Assembly: GCA_900315975.1 (NCBI GenBank) | Contig: ONBA01000039.1 | Location: 1 to 20,394 of the forward strand | Reading direction: 5' to 3' | Source: an uncultured Ruminococcus sp. | GTDB lineage: Bacteria; Bacillota_A; Clostridia; Oscillospirales; Ruminococcaceae | DNA length: 20,394 bases | Shown here: positions 13,221 to 20,394 of the stretch, piece by piece | How the letters are laid out: each line of letters starts with the position of its first letter | How positions within the stretch are numbered: position 1 is the first letter of the stretch | The notes under the pieces: model-generated | Told to the model about the DNA's origin: nothing | The model's input: the letters and a program-made list of their open reading frames with translations, nothing else | Databases searched by the model: none | Program-made: the position numbers and the translations under genes

Positions 13221-14954
13221 TTACAGTCGCCATGACGCGGCTTCACGTCTGCTTTCGACGAAACTGCGGTAAATACCGTCGCTCTGCATAAGCTCATAAT
13301 GCGAACCCTTTTGAGCAATTTTTCCGTTTGCGATAACCAGTATCTGATCTGCATTGCGGACTGTTTTCAGTCTGTGTGCAATCATAATAATGGTCTTTTC
13401 TTTGGTAAGGGAATCTATAGCTTTCATAAGATCAGCTTCATTTTCAGGGTCAACATTAGCAGTTGCCTCATCAAGCACGATTACAGGTGCATCTTTCATA
13501 ATTGCTCTTGCAATGGATATGCGCTGTTTTTCACCGCCTGAAAGACTTGTACCGCCTTCACCGATAACAGTATCATATCCGTCAGGGAGCTGCATTATAA
13601 AGTCGTGACAGCAAGCCTTTTTTGCAGCATCGATCACCTTTTCCATAGGTGCATCAGGGTGACCGAATCTTATATTATTAGCAATAGTATCCGCAAACAG
13701 GTATACTCTCTGAAACACGAAACTGTAATTTCGCATCAGCGAGTCCATGCTGTATTCACGTACATCCCTGCCGTTCAGAGTGACTCTGCCCTCATCAACG
13801 TCCCAGAAACGTGACAGCAGTGAGGTAAGTGTAGTTTTTCCTCCGCCGGAAGGACCTACGATCGCGGTCGTTGTGCGTTCAGGAATAGTCAGAGAAACGC
13901 CGTCAATTATTTTTCTTTTCTCATAAGCAAAGCTGATATTTTCAGCAGACAGGTCATAGTGTTCCGGACTTATATCCTCGCCGGAAATATCCATCTGAGG
14001 TGTTGCAAGTATATCCTGTGCCTGACGAACACTTACATCAACTGTTCTGAGCAATGCGGAATACTTACCGGCATTGTCGAGCTGTGCATAGATAAGGTAC
14101 GAGCTGATAATCATTATAACTGTCGTGAGAAGGTCCATGCTTCCGCTGATATGAAGTAATACCGATGCCCGAACTATAATCGTTCCGACTGCTTTCAGCC
14201 AGAAACTCTGCATGGTCATGAACGGGATGAGTTTAAGTTCCATAGCAGAATTTGCGTGTTCGTTTTCATCGATAGCCGTATTGAGATCGCGGCTGCGCTT
14301 GCCTGTGAGGCGGAATGTTCTTACTTCAAAAATGCCCTGAATGTACTCTATTACTTTTGCTACAAGAGCAGAATCCTTTAATATTTTCTGTTTTGCCATA
14401 GCTCCGGAAGCTTTCATCATACCACTGTTGACAGCGAAGAAAACCGCAAGTCCGCCGCACAGTATCAGTCCTATACGCCAGTCAAAAACGAGTATCATAA
14501 TCGTGATCACAGCACTTGTAAGGAGTCCGGAGCAAACTATCATAACAACTCTTGTAGCGACATTTTCGAGGTTCTGCATAGTATTCGTTGTGACCGACAT
14601 TATCCGTCCGAGACTGTTTTCATTATAGTAACCCATCGGAAGATAGCGCAGATGCTCAGCAAGCTGCATACGCTTATTTGCACAGGTAATATACCCGCCC
14701 TCCGTCTGAAGCATAGTAGACTTTGCCTTGAATGAACCTGACCCTATGACGCTCACAACCATGATTCCAAGACAGGTCAGACACGTCCTTGAAGTAACAT
14801 TACCATCAAGAAGAGCTTTCACCATGCAGGCAATTGCAGGAATTTTCAATGCTTCAAACACAGCCTGAAATACTCCAAGAACGATAGAAGCATAAAAACG
14901 TTTTCTGTCCTTTTCATCACAGAAGTCAAAGAAGTTTCCGAGTATCTTAAACAT
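13221..14954 (-). CDS. ABC transporter half-protein (membrane domain + ATPase), second of a heterodimeric pair
   Basis: A 577-residue exporter-fold ABC protein with an N-terminal six-helix domain (about 1-310) and a C-terminal ATPase. The ATPase has Walker A GPSGGGKTT (367-375), signature LSGGEKQ (from 471), Walker B VIVLDEA (491-497) and H-loop His 527. The frame opens 20 codons earlier, but the ATG at 14954 is chosen because the extension lies inside the upstream gene and GGTGAGG stands just before the ATG. Its start overlaps the upstream ABC gene by eight bases, so the two are translationally coupled and probably make a heterodimer. Such pairs beside an AraC regulator include drug or peptide exporters and YbtP/YbtQ-like metallophore importers. 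Substrate direction is uncertain. Confidence 0.9.
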   Translation of the reverse strand: MFKILGNFFDFCDEKDRKRFYASIVLGVFQAVFEALKIPAIACMVKALLDGNVTSRTCLTCLGIMVVSVIGSGSFKAKSTMLQTEGGYITCANKRMQLAEHLRYLPMGYYNENSLGRIMSVTTNTMQNLENVATRVVMIVCSGLLTSAVITIMILVFDWRIGLILCGGLAVFFAVNSGMMKASGAMAKQKILKDSALVAKVIEYIQGIFEVRTFRLTGKRSRDLNTAIDENEHANSAMELKLIPFMTMQSFWLKAVGTIIVRASVLLHISGSMDLLTTVIMIISSYLIYAQLDNAGKYSALLRTVDVSVRQAQDILATPQMDISGEDISPEHYDLSAENISFAYEKRKIIDGVSLTIPERTTTAIVGPSGGGKTTLTSLLSRFWDVDEGRVTLNGRDVREYSMDSLMRNYSFVFQRVYLFADTIANNIRFGHPDAPMEKVIDAAKKACCHDFIMQLPDGYDTVIGEGGTSLSGGEKQRISIARAIMKDAPVIVLDEATANVDPENEADLMKAIDSLTKEKTIIMIAHRLKTVRNADQILVIANGKIAQKGSHYELMQSDGIYRSFVESRREAASWRL

Positions 14955-16698
14955 CGTCCTCACCGTCCTTTGCAGAAATATGTGCAGACCACATTGAACT
15001 GTAGAGTCCGCCATTTTTCAGCAGTTCATCATGTGTACCCTGTTCTTCGATAATACCGTCCCTGATAACATAAAGTCTGTCAGCGTTCTTGACAGTTGAA
15101 AGTCTGTGAGCAATAACAATAAGTGTTTTTCCTTCCACAAGCTTTGCAACACTCCGCTGAATTACAGCTTCATTTTCCGGATCGGTATAGGCAGTCGCTT
15201 CATCAAGAATAATAATATCAGCATTCTTCAGCATTGCTCTCGCGATAGCAATACGCTGACGCTCACCGCCGGAAAGGTGTCCTCCGGAGTTTCCGACAAC
15301 TGTATCATAGCCATTTTCCAGTCCCATGATGAATTCATGACAGCCGCATTTTCTGGCAGCTTCCTCAATCTCTGAATCCGTTGCTTTCTGATCACCGAGG
15401 CGGATGTTCTCACGAACCGACAAGTCAAAGAGATAATTATCCTGCGAAACATAGGCAATTTGCTTATTATAATCATCAAGAGGAATATCCTTGATATTGA
15501 CACCGCCATATGAAATGCTGCCGCTTCCTGTATCCCATAAACTTGCAATCAGCCTTGCAACGGTAGACTTGCCGCTTCCCGAGGGTCCGACCAGTGCAAC
15601 GAATTCACCTTTGTGAATCGTCATAGAAATGCCATGGAGAATCTCCTTATCTGAATAACTGAATCGCACATTATCAAGCACTATGTCGCCGCCGCTGATA
15701 CTTTTTTTCATACTTTCAGGTCGTACCATCTCAGGGGCATCAATTATATTTCTAACCTCCGTAACAATAGTATCCATCTGAGCAATATCATCGGAATATG
15801 ACATAACACCTATAAGCGGTTCGATAAGTCCGACTGTGAGAATTATTACAGTGATAAAATCTGCAGTACTTACTGTTCCGTGCATCGCCATGATACCGCC
15901 GATAGGCAAAACTGAAAGCATCGTTGCAGGCATTATGCACATCGCAAACGTCATGTACACATTGCATTTCCGCATCCAGTCAACAAAACTTGCAGCACTT
16001 TCCTTAGCAGCTGCCGCAAATTTTTCGTAACTGGACTGTGCCTTTCCGAACACCTTTATTACTTCGATACCGTTGATATATTCAGTAGTTACAGCATTGA
16101 GTGATTTTGTTGCACGCACAGTTCTGCTGTAATTCTCCTCGTAGCCGAACATCATCAGCATATAGCATACAATACCAAGCGGTACGGTAATAAGTGCCGC
16201 AAGACCCAGTTTCCAGTTTATCGTAAATGCATAAACAAGAATAATTATCGGCGCACCTATACCTGTTGTAAATTCCGGAAGAATATGCGCAAGGGTGGTT
16301 TCGATGCTGTCTATGCGCTCAACGATGGTACTTTTTAGTGCACCTGACGGCTGTGAAATAACATCACCAAGCGGCATTTTAGCCAGTTTGTCGAGTGCCG
16401 TTTTACGAATCACCGCAAGTGTATGAAACGTAGCAAGGTGAGAATTTGCAGTTGACAGTGCATGAAAGAGTGAATGTCCAAGCCATAGGGCAAGAATCAC
16501 AACACAATTTATGATATATTTGCTTTTATCCGTACTTCCTGCCAACAAGTCTTCAACTATTTTTGCAATGAAATAATATGGTACTATTCCACACAGCATA
16601 CTGAATAGTGCAAGTACAACGCTGACAATAAATTTTCCTTTTCGCTCACCTGACTGACTGATCAGCCAGCGAAACGAACCATTTTTATCCTTTCCCAT
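14947..16698 (-). CDS. ABC transporter half-protein (membrane domain + ATPase), first of a heterodimeric pair
   Basis: A 583-residue exporter-fold ABC protein with a membrane domain at about 20-310. The ATPase carries Walker A GPSGSGKST (371-379), Q-loop YVSQDNYLF, signature LSGGERQ (475-481), Walker B IIILDEA (495-501) and His 531. The catalytic Glu is present in both partners, so neither site is obviously degenerate. Its ATG overlaps the AraC stop by one base (TAATG), with AGGAGG eight bases before, so regulator and transporter form one operon. The closest known arrangement is AraC (PchR/YbtA type) plus YbtP/YbtQ-like pairs for metallophores, but drug export is equally compatible with the sequence. 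Confidence 0.9.
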   Translation of the reverse strand: MGKDKNGSFRWLISQSGERKGKFIVSVVLALFSMLCGIVPYYFIAKIVEDLLAGSTDKSKYIINCVVILALWLGHSLFHALSTANSHLATFHTLAVIRKTALDKLAKMPLGDVISQPSGALKSTIVERIDSIETTLAHILPEFTTGIGAPIIILVYAFTINWKLGLAALITVPLGIVCYMLMMFGYEENYSRTVRATKSLNAVTTEYINGIEVIKVFGKAQSSYEKFAAAAKESAASFVDWMRKCNVYMTFAMCIMPATMLSVLPIGGIMAMHGTVSTADFITVIILTVGLIEPLIGVMSYSDDIAQMDTIVTEVRNIIDAPEMVRPESMKKSISGGDIVLDNVRFSYSDKEILHGISMTIHKGEFVALVGPSGSGKSTVARLIASLWDTGSGSISYGGVNIKDIPLDDYNKQIAYVSQDNYLFDLSVRENIRLGDQKATDSEIEEAARKCGCHEFIMGLENGYDTVVGNSGGHLSGGERQRIAIARAMLKNADIIILDEATAYTDPENEAVIQRSVAKLVEGKTLIVIAHRLSTVKNADRLYVIRDGIIEEQGTHDELLKNGGLYSSMWSAHISAKDGEDDV

Positions 16699-17672
16699 TA
16701 TATGACCTCCTGTCTGTTTCTGTAATTCTGCGGTGTAACTCCCATAATACCCTTGAAAGCCGCAGAAAACTTTGAAGCATTGTCATAGCCGAGCCGCTGT
16801 GCTATCTCTGCAACAGTTACACGTTCCGATACCAGCATAGAAGCAGCAGCTTTCATTTTGTAGCCTTTTATGTACTTATATATCGGTGCACCATAAACTG
16901 CCCTGAAAACTTTTCTAAGACTTGCCGGCGGCATACCTGAACGTGCTGAAAGCTCATCAACCGTAAATGTCCTGTCAAGTCTGTCAGTTATAAGTGCGTG
17001 TATCTCCTTGACCTTATCAGTCTGACTTGCAGGGAAATACTGTCTTTGCTCCATATCAGCTCTTGTATCGACTGTTACGAGCAGAAGAAGCAATTCCGCT
17101 ATCTTGACTTTGAAATAGTCGTTCCTTATACTTTTTGGAGCGTGATAAAGCTGAGAAAACAAAACATTCAACGGCTCATTTGTACGAAGCAGGTACTCCC
17201 TGTTATCAGGACAAAACTTCTCTCCAAGTACATTCAGATCAACAGGCAGTGAAGGCATCTCGCGTTTCAGCGACTCCTGTGCAGTGTCCTGTACAAAACC
17301 TATTGTAATGCCGTGATAATGTGACAATGGAAGATCAACTCTGCCCTCATGATGAACACGTCTGTCAATTCGCAGATCACCTGCTTCCATATAATAGCGT
17401 CCGCCGAAGAGGTTTTCGTGTTCTATCCTCCCCTCACGGCAGTGGTCGATACAAAGCACTGTTTTCTCATTCTGATACTCCGAAACACACGACCGCAGAT
17501 GGAAGTCGTTATACATAAGATACACACCGTCGAACACACGGTACATTGTCATAAAACCTTCGCCCGATCCATCGTCAAGCCGCATTACATGGCACTCTCC
17601 ATCAGATGCAACCTCATGTACATTAGAACCGAAACCTGCTTGATCAAGCATATCAAACAAATCCTGACTCAT
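16698..17672 (-). CDS. AraC-family transcriptional regulator (PchR-like)
   Basis: A 324-residue regulator. The N-terminal ligand/oligomerisation half (about 1-215) precedes two helix-turn-helix motifs in the C-terminal 100 residues. The first is around FTVDELSARSGMPPASLRKVFRAVYG. The second is around VTVAEIAQRLGYDNASKFSAAFKG, followed by the family end GVTPQNYRNR. The length and general look fit the PchR/YbtA group that controls metallophore genes, but I call the subgroup only tentatively. GGGAGG lies six bases before the ATG. It heads the operon with the two ABC genes (one-base overlap), and probably activates it from the direct repeats at 17810-17856. Autoregulation is inferred. Confidence 0.92.
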   Translation of the reverse strand: MSQDLFDMLDQAGFGSNVHEVASDGECHVMRLDDGSGEGFMTMYRVFDGVYLMYNDFHLRSCVSEYQNEKTVLCIDHCREGRIEHENLFGGRYYMEAGDLRIDRRVHHEGRVDLPLSHYHGITIGFVQDTAQESLKREMPSLPVDLNVLGEKFCPDNREYLLRTNEPLNVLFSQLYHAPKSIRNDYFKVKIAELLLLLVTVDTRADMEQRQYFPASQTDKVKEIHALITDRLDRTFTVDELSARSGMPPASLRKVFRAVYGAPIYKYIKGYKMKAAASMLVSERVTVAEIAQRLGYDNASKFSAAFKGIMGVTPQNYRNRQEVI

Positions 17673-17713
17673 GCTATACCTCCCTTCTTAAAGGACTTAT
17701 TAATTTCAGCGCC

Positions 17714-17745
17714 ACGAGTTGGTTAGCAGTCACTAACCAACTCGT
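17714..17745 (-). other. 13-bp perfect hairpin in the AraC leader
   Basis: ACGAGTTGGTTAG (17714-17726) and its exact complement (17733-17745) enclose a six-base loop, about 41 bases before the AraC ATG. On the minus strand the T run (17753-17747) comes before, not after, the stem, and on the plus strand an A run follows, so it is not an intrinsic terminator. It is either a leader RNA structure or a DNA-binding site between promoter and gene. Confidence 0.6.
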
Positions 17746-17778
17746 CAAAAAAACAGTCTTCTTTCAAGACCGATATAT

Positions 17779-17856
17779 ATTGTATCACATATCAAGTGAT
17801 TATTTCTACTCCATTCTGATCACATTCAATCCGTTCTGATAATTTTCTGGTCTGAT
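17779..17856 (-). promoter_or_regulatory. AraC-operon promoter with upstream direct repeats
   Basis: Minus-strand -10 TACAAT (17784-17779) has a poor -35 (AGAAAT at 17807-17802), as expected of an activator-dependent promoter. Immediately upstream are two direct copies of ATCAGAAYGGA (17820-17810 and 17840-17830), exactly 20 bases apart. A weaker third copy, ATCAGACCAGA (17856-17846, 9 of 11 match), lies beyond. Direct repeats about two helical turns apart, next to -35, are the usual layout of AraC-family sites. Confidence 0.6.
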
Positions 17857-17877
17857 ACTTTTTGTTATAAACACACA

Positions 17878-17906
17878 TTGACTGAAAGTCAGGAATATGC
17901 TAAAAT
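17878..17906 (+). promoter_or_regulatory. Promoter of the DUF3737 gene
   Basis: TTGACT (17878-17883), 17-base spacer, TAAAAT (17901-17906). The TTG that would open the long frame at 17878 is therefore better read as part of the -35 box. The start would be near 17913, leaving a leader of about 88 bases. This promoter diverges from the AraC promoter, and the ATCAGA repeats lie between them. Confidence 0.65.
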
Positions 17907-17945
17907 AATAGAGATATTGACAGAATCCTTTCAGGATCTTGTAAG

Positions 17946-17975
17946 TGATAGTGGCTATAAAAAAGTTCACTATCA
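17946..17975 (+). other. Leader hairpin before the DUF3737 gene
   Basis: Eight-base perfect arms TGATAGTG (17946-17953) and CACTATCA (17968-17975) with a 14-base loop lie between the promoter and the ribosome site (AGGAG, 17988-17992). A smaller dyad ATCCT/AGGAT (17925-17937) precedes it. They could be operator or RNA elements; no regulator is known. Confidence 0.45.
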
Positions 17976-18000
17976 AAAATTAACAACAGGAGAAAAGCTA

Positions 18001-18855
18001 ATGGATATGATAGAAAACATGACATATGACAGTGAAAGAGCTCTGTATAATATCCGGAATACACTTGTAAAAAACTGTAGATTTGCAGGTCCGGCTGACG
18101 GAGAATCTGTACTCAAAGAGACAAGAGATATCATTATAGAAAACTGCTCATTCTCCCTGCGCTATCCTATATGGCACGCCGAGAAATATGAACTGAAAAA
18201 CTCACAGCTTGATGAAAAAACCAGAGCTTCACTATGGTATTCAGATGACGGTATGATCGAGAATACTGATATTTGCGGAGTTAAGGCTCTGCGCGAATGC
18301 AACAATACTGTTATCCGCAATTGCAGGATAGAATCAGTAGAATTCGGCTGGAAGACCAATAATACCAAAATTTATGACAGCAGTATCACATCAGAATACA
18401 TATTTCTCGATGCTAAGAATATTGAGATAACCAACCTCGATTTCAAAGGAAAATACTCTTTCCAGTATGTCGAAAACCTGATAATAAGGGATTCCGTTCT
18501 TGATACAAAAGATGCATTCTGGCACGCTAAAAATGTAACGGTCACTGACTCTGTCATTAAGGGTGAATATCTTGCGTGGTTCTCAGAGGGACTGACTTTG
18601 ATAAGATGTCGGATCATCGGTACTCAGCCGTTTTGCTACTGCAAGGACCTGAAACTTATCGACTGCGAAATGGAAAAATGCGATCTTTCGTTTGAGTATT
18701 CTGATGTCAAGGCTGATGTAAAAGGCAGTATAGATTCGGTCAAAAACCCAAAGTCCGGCAGAATTACAGCTGACAGTATCGGAGAAATAATATATGAGGA
18801 CTCTATTATGGAAAGTAAAGCCAAAATAGTCACTCGTTCACACGATGATAAGTGA
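18001..18855 (+). CDS. DUF3737 family right-handed beta-helix protein
   Basis: A 284-residue protein beginning MDMIENMTYDSERALY. The frame is open from a TTG at 17878, but AGGAG lies eight bases before the ATG at 18001, the family start is here, and the TTG overlaps a promoter box. The sequence is a run of short repeats with I-x-N/D-C or V-x-D-S pattern (KNCRF, IENCSF, IRNCRI, IRDSVL, VTDSVI), as in parallel beta-helix folds. Stretches such as RYPIWHAEKYELKNS, ALRECNN, GKYSFQYVEN, DAFWHAKNV, GTQPFCYCKDLKLIDCEM and the end IGEIIYED are those I associate with DUF3737. There is no signal peptide, so it is cytoplasmic. The biochemical role of the family is not known to me. It is a single-gene unit with its own promoter and a shared terminator. 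Confidence 0.85.
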   Translation: MDMIENMTYDSERALYNIRNTLVKNCRFAGPADGESVLKETRDIIIENCSFSLRYPIWHAEKYELKNSQLDEKTRASLWYSDDGMIENTDICGVKALRECNNTVIRNCRIESVEFGWKTNNTKIYDSSITSEYIFLDAKNIEITNLDFKGKYSFQYVENLIIRDSVLDTKDAFWHAKNVTVTDSVIKGEYLAWFSEGLTLIRCRIIGTQPFCYCKDLKLIDCEMEKCDLSFEYSDVKADVKGSIDSVKNPKSGRITADSIGEIIYEDSIMESKAKIVTRSHDDK

Positions 18856-18879
18856 CTTTCATAAACAGTTATATATAAA

Positions 18880-18910
18880 AAATCAGGACCACTATACAGG
18901 GTCCTGATTT
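18880..18910 (-). terminator. Convergent intrinsic terminator
   Basis: AAATCAGGACC (18880-18890) pairs with GGTCCTGATTT (18900-18910) around a nine-base loop. On the minus strand a TTTTTT run follows, ending the gene at 18920. On the plus strand a shorter ATTT follows, and it probably also ends the DUF3737 transcript. Confidence 0.85.
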
Positions 18911-18919
18911 ATCAGATAC

Positions 18920-19888
18920 TCAATACTCCTTCTTCTTGCGTATACCTATGAGGAACGTAAGAAGTGTAACAGGTATAGCAACTATTATAGTATAAAGGAT
19001 AAGGCTCCTCTTAAATCTGAAGTCTAAGACACATACCATTGCTCTTCCATCAGATACTTCATAACTATTGACAGCATAGTGTCCGAAACCAAATGAACCT
19101 TTTTGATAATCTGTATCACTGCTCAGGTCTACCGTTTCCGCAAGCTTATCAGCTAATATGTCTGCTTTTCTCTCGCCGAGGTATACGTCTCTCATTTTGA
19201 TGTACATACTATTATATTCCATTTTCTTATCTGCCTCAGATGTAGTACAGCCATCATCGCGAATAAAGGTGTTCTCACCATTTATTATCTCGCCGTCACA
19301 GGGAAACTCAAAGCTCTCTATCTCATCTCCGCTCTCATAAATAAGCGTGAGCTTAGCCGGCTTTATCAAATAATCACTGATGCTGTAAGAATCAACACGT
19401 ATCTCAGCTGACGGATATTTTTTGAGTGAATTATAAAGCTTCTTCGCACCATCAAGCTTGCAAAGGTCGTCAACTGAAATTAGTCCGGTCACATTCTTGA
19501 TATAGTCTGTTTTATTACCTTTGTCTGTATACACATTCGCAAAAATGCCCTTTGAGAATTGACTTGCACCCTCACCGTCAAATAACTGCACAGACTGGTC
19601 TATCTGAACATCAAGGAATAAAAATGTGCTTAAAAAATTTGTGTGAGCGTCAATACGCGTATTACTCAGGAGCGAACGTATCGCAAGCTGATGTAAACCG
19701 TTCGTATTACCGTTATCATCCATCTTCGGATGAAGCATATTATCTGCCTTTTTGGAATAGCCAGATAATGAAGGCACTAGCGTCGGAGCAAGCATATACT
19801 TTGACACAACTGTTCCTGCAACATTTATACAGAATACTGCTACTACCATTATTATTGCCCATATTGCGAATCTTTTTCCTAATTTCAT
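18920..19888 (-). CDS. Unknown protein with N- and C-terminal membrane anchors
   Basis: A 322-residue protein I do not recognise. A membrane helix at about 7-29 and another near the end (about 296-316), followed by basic RKKKEY, frame a roughly 260-residue outer domain. That domain is rich in Asp, Ser and Lys, with few Cys. The layout is that of a type of anchored extracytoplasmic sensor or accessory protein with both ends in the cytoplasm. The ATG at 19888 is preferred over a GTG five codons upstream, because GAGG lies nine bases before the ATG and overlaps the GTG. It has its own consensus promoter and terminator, so it is a single-gene unit. No catalytic motif is visible. Confidence 0.75.
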   Translation of the reverse strand: MKLGKRFAIWAIIMVVAVFCINVAGTVVSKYMLAPTLVPSLSGYSKKADNMLHPKMDDNGNTNGLHQLAIRSLLSNTRIDAHTNFLSTFLFLDVQIDQSVQLFDGEGASQFSKGIFANVYTDKGNKTDYIKNVTGLISVDDLCKLDGAKKLYNSLKKYPSAEIRVDSYSISDYLIKPAKLTLIYESGDEIESFEFPCDGEIINGENTFIRDDGCTTSEADKKMEYNSMYIKMRDVYLGERKADILADKLAETVDLSSDTDYQKGSFGFGHYAVNSYEVSDGRAMVCVLDFRFKRSLILYTIIVAIPVTLLTFLIGIRKKKEY

Positions 19889-19996
19889 ATCAAATTTCCT
19901 CACTGTTTCTTATTTTCACTTTTCTGAACAGTATATCGACCACAAAATCGAAAAGTTTTTTCATAAATATGCATCTAGATTTAGTAATATGTATTT

Positions 19997-20025
19997 ATTA
20001 TACAATATAATATTCAAAATGTCAA
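19997..20025 (-). promoter_or_regulatory. Consensus promoter of the two-anchor membrane protein gene
   Basis: Minus strand: TTGACA (20025-20020), 17-base spacer, TATAAT (20002-19997), giving a leader of about 100 bases to the ATG at 19888. The leader itself is AT-rich and shows no strong structure. Confidence 0.75.
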
Positions 20026-20039
20026 TATAAAATTAGAAT

Positions 20040-20062
20040 GAGCCGGTCAATATGACCGGCTC
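20040..20062. terminator. Strong hairpin, probable terminator or boundary element
   Basis: GAGCCGGTCA (20040-20049) and TGACCGGCTC (20053-20062) form a ten-pair GC-rich stem with a three-base loop. The minus strand continues ATTCTAATTTTA, a weak T tract, so it may end a leftward transcript entering from the right, just before the promoter at 20025. Direction is uncertain. Confidence 0.55.
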
Positions 20063-20148
20063 CAATCATCTTTCAATAGGGTGTCGATTATATTTGCAAT
20101 ATTGTAAAAGCCTGAAAACAACCTATATGACACATTTTTTTGCTATTT

Positions 20149-20220
20149 CAATAGACCATGGTCTATTGACATAATATAGTCACATTATATATTGACAAGT
20201 GTTTAGACTTCTGATATTAT
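20149..20220 (+). promoter_or_regulatory. Perfect 20-bp palindrome with tandem promoter-like sequences
   Basis: CAATAGACCATGGTCTATTG (20149-20168) is a perfect palindrome whose last three bases are the start of a TTGACA (20166-20171) with a TATATT 16 bases on. A second TTGACA (20192-20197) with a 17-base spacer and TATTAT (20215-20220) follows. Both face right. The palindrome is well placed to bind a dimeric regulator over the upstream promoter. The stretch 20063-20148 before it is AT-rich and shows nothing. Confidence 0.6.
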
Positions 20221-20226
20221 AAGAAT

Positions 20227-20394
20227 AACGACATGATTCCAAATACGTCACACGTTGAGTGCGTAGTTTTAATGTCAAGGCAGAAATCCTAAAACGCCGA
20301 TTTATCGCGGATAATTGGCATTTTGCAGTTCAGTAAACAACCAAAATAAGCACTCATTTTCTGTATGCGGGAACACGTAATATCACCTAAAGAG
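20227..20394 (+). ncRNA. Apparently non-coding, structured leader or RNA running off the window
   Basis: Downstream of the promoter there is no ORF with a ribosome site to the window end. The region can fold: TGAGTGC (20256-20262) pairs with GCACTCA (20350-20356), enclosing a 12-position hairpin (20291-20302 with 20313-20324, one mismatch and one G-U). I do not recognise it as a known riboswitch, T-box or 6S RNA. It could be a long 5' leader or a separate RNA. Confidence 0.35.

Noticed and set aside
17878..18000. 41-codon N-terminal extension of the DUF3737 protein from a TTG
   Set aside because: The TTG coincides with a TTGACT -35 box having TAAAAT 17 bases on, no ribosome site precedes it, and the ATG at 18001 has AGGAG and the family start.

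Overview
The window looks like the chromosome of a low-to-mid GC, strictly anaerobic gut or rumen Clostridia member, most likely Ruminococcus or a close relative. I base this on strong AGGAGG-type ribosome sites, many near-consensus TTGACA/17/TATAAT promoters, a Thr/Ser-linker wall protein with a degenerate PKTG sorting signal, a BspA-like leucine-rich-repeat protein, a DUF3737 protein and a Ni-CODH-like enzyme. The genus is inferred from gene style, not proven. I see no rRNA, tRNA, insertion sequence or CRISPR array.

Layout. (1) 1-375: C-terminal end of a surface protein. (2) 6003-419, minus strand: the most interesting locus. A strong promoter reads through a 25-codon leader ORF and an intrinsic terminator into a six-gene operon: NitT/TauT-type substrate-binding lipoprotein, permease, ATPase, a CooS-like carbon-monoxide dehydrogenase with a His-rich N-terminus, and two small membrane proteins, closed by a terminator. 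In the CooS-like protein one expected C-cluster cysteine appears to be Asp, and part of the histidine channel is missing. The leader peptide contains MCMIQC, and the leader RNA can be drawn as two alternative structures, so it may be a sulfur-amino-acid attenuator. (3) 6140-7998, minus: a four-Cys flavoprotein, a YgjP-type metallopeptidase and an LRR protein. (4) 8000-9908, minus: an orphan family-1 sugar-type binding lipoprotein with a long 5' leader. (5) 10101-11948, plus: a CorA-type transporter and a DUF89 metal-dependent phosphatase. (6) 17856-11983, minus: an AraC-type regulator, two half-transporter ABC genes, a methyltransferase remnant with its centre deleted, and a ZIP metal transporter. 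Direct repeats placed for AraC-type activation lie upstream. (7) 17878-18910, plus: a DUF3737 beta-helix protein. (8) 20025-18880, minus: an unknown protein with two membrane anchors. (9) 20063-20394: a perfect 20-bp palindrome, promoter-like sequences and an apparently non-coding, structured transcript running off the window.

How they work together. Regions 2 and 6 both pair transport with metal-dependent biology. Region 2 brings a small anion-like substrate (sulfonate, bicarbonate or similar) to a metallo-enzyme of the CODH fold. Region 6 resembles AraC plus paired-ABC loci that handle metallophores or drugs, with a ZIP metal importer downstream. No cooC, cooF, hydrogenase or acetyl-CoA synthase gene is present here, so a standard CO-oxidation role for the CooS-like enzyme is not supported by context.
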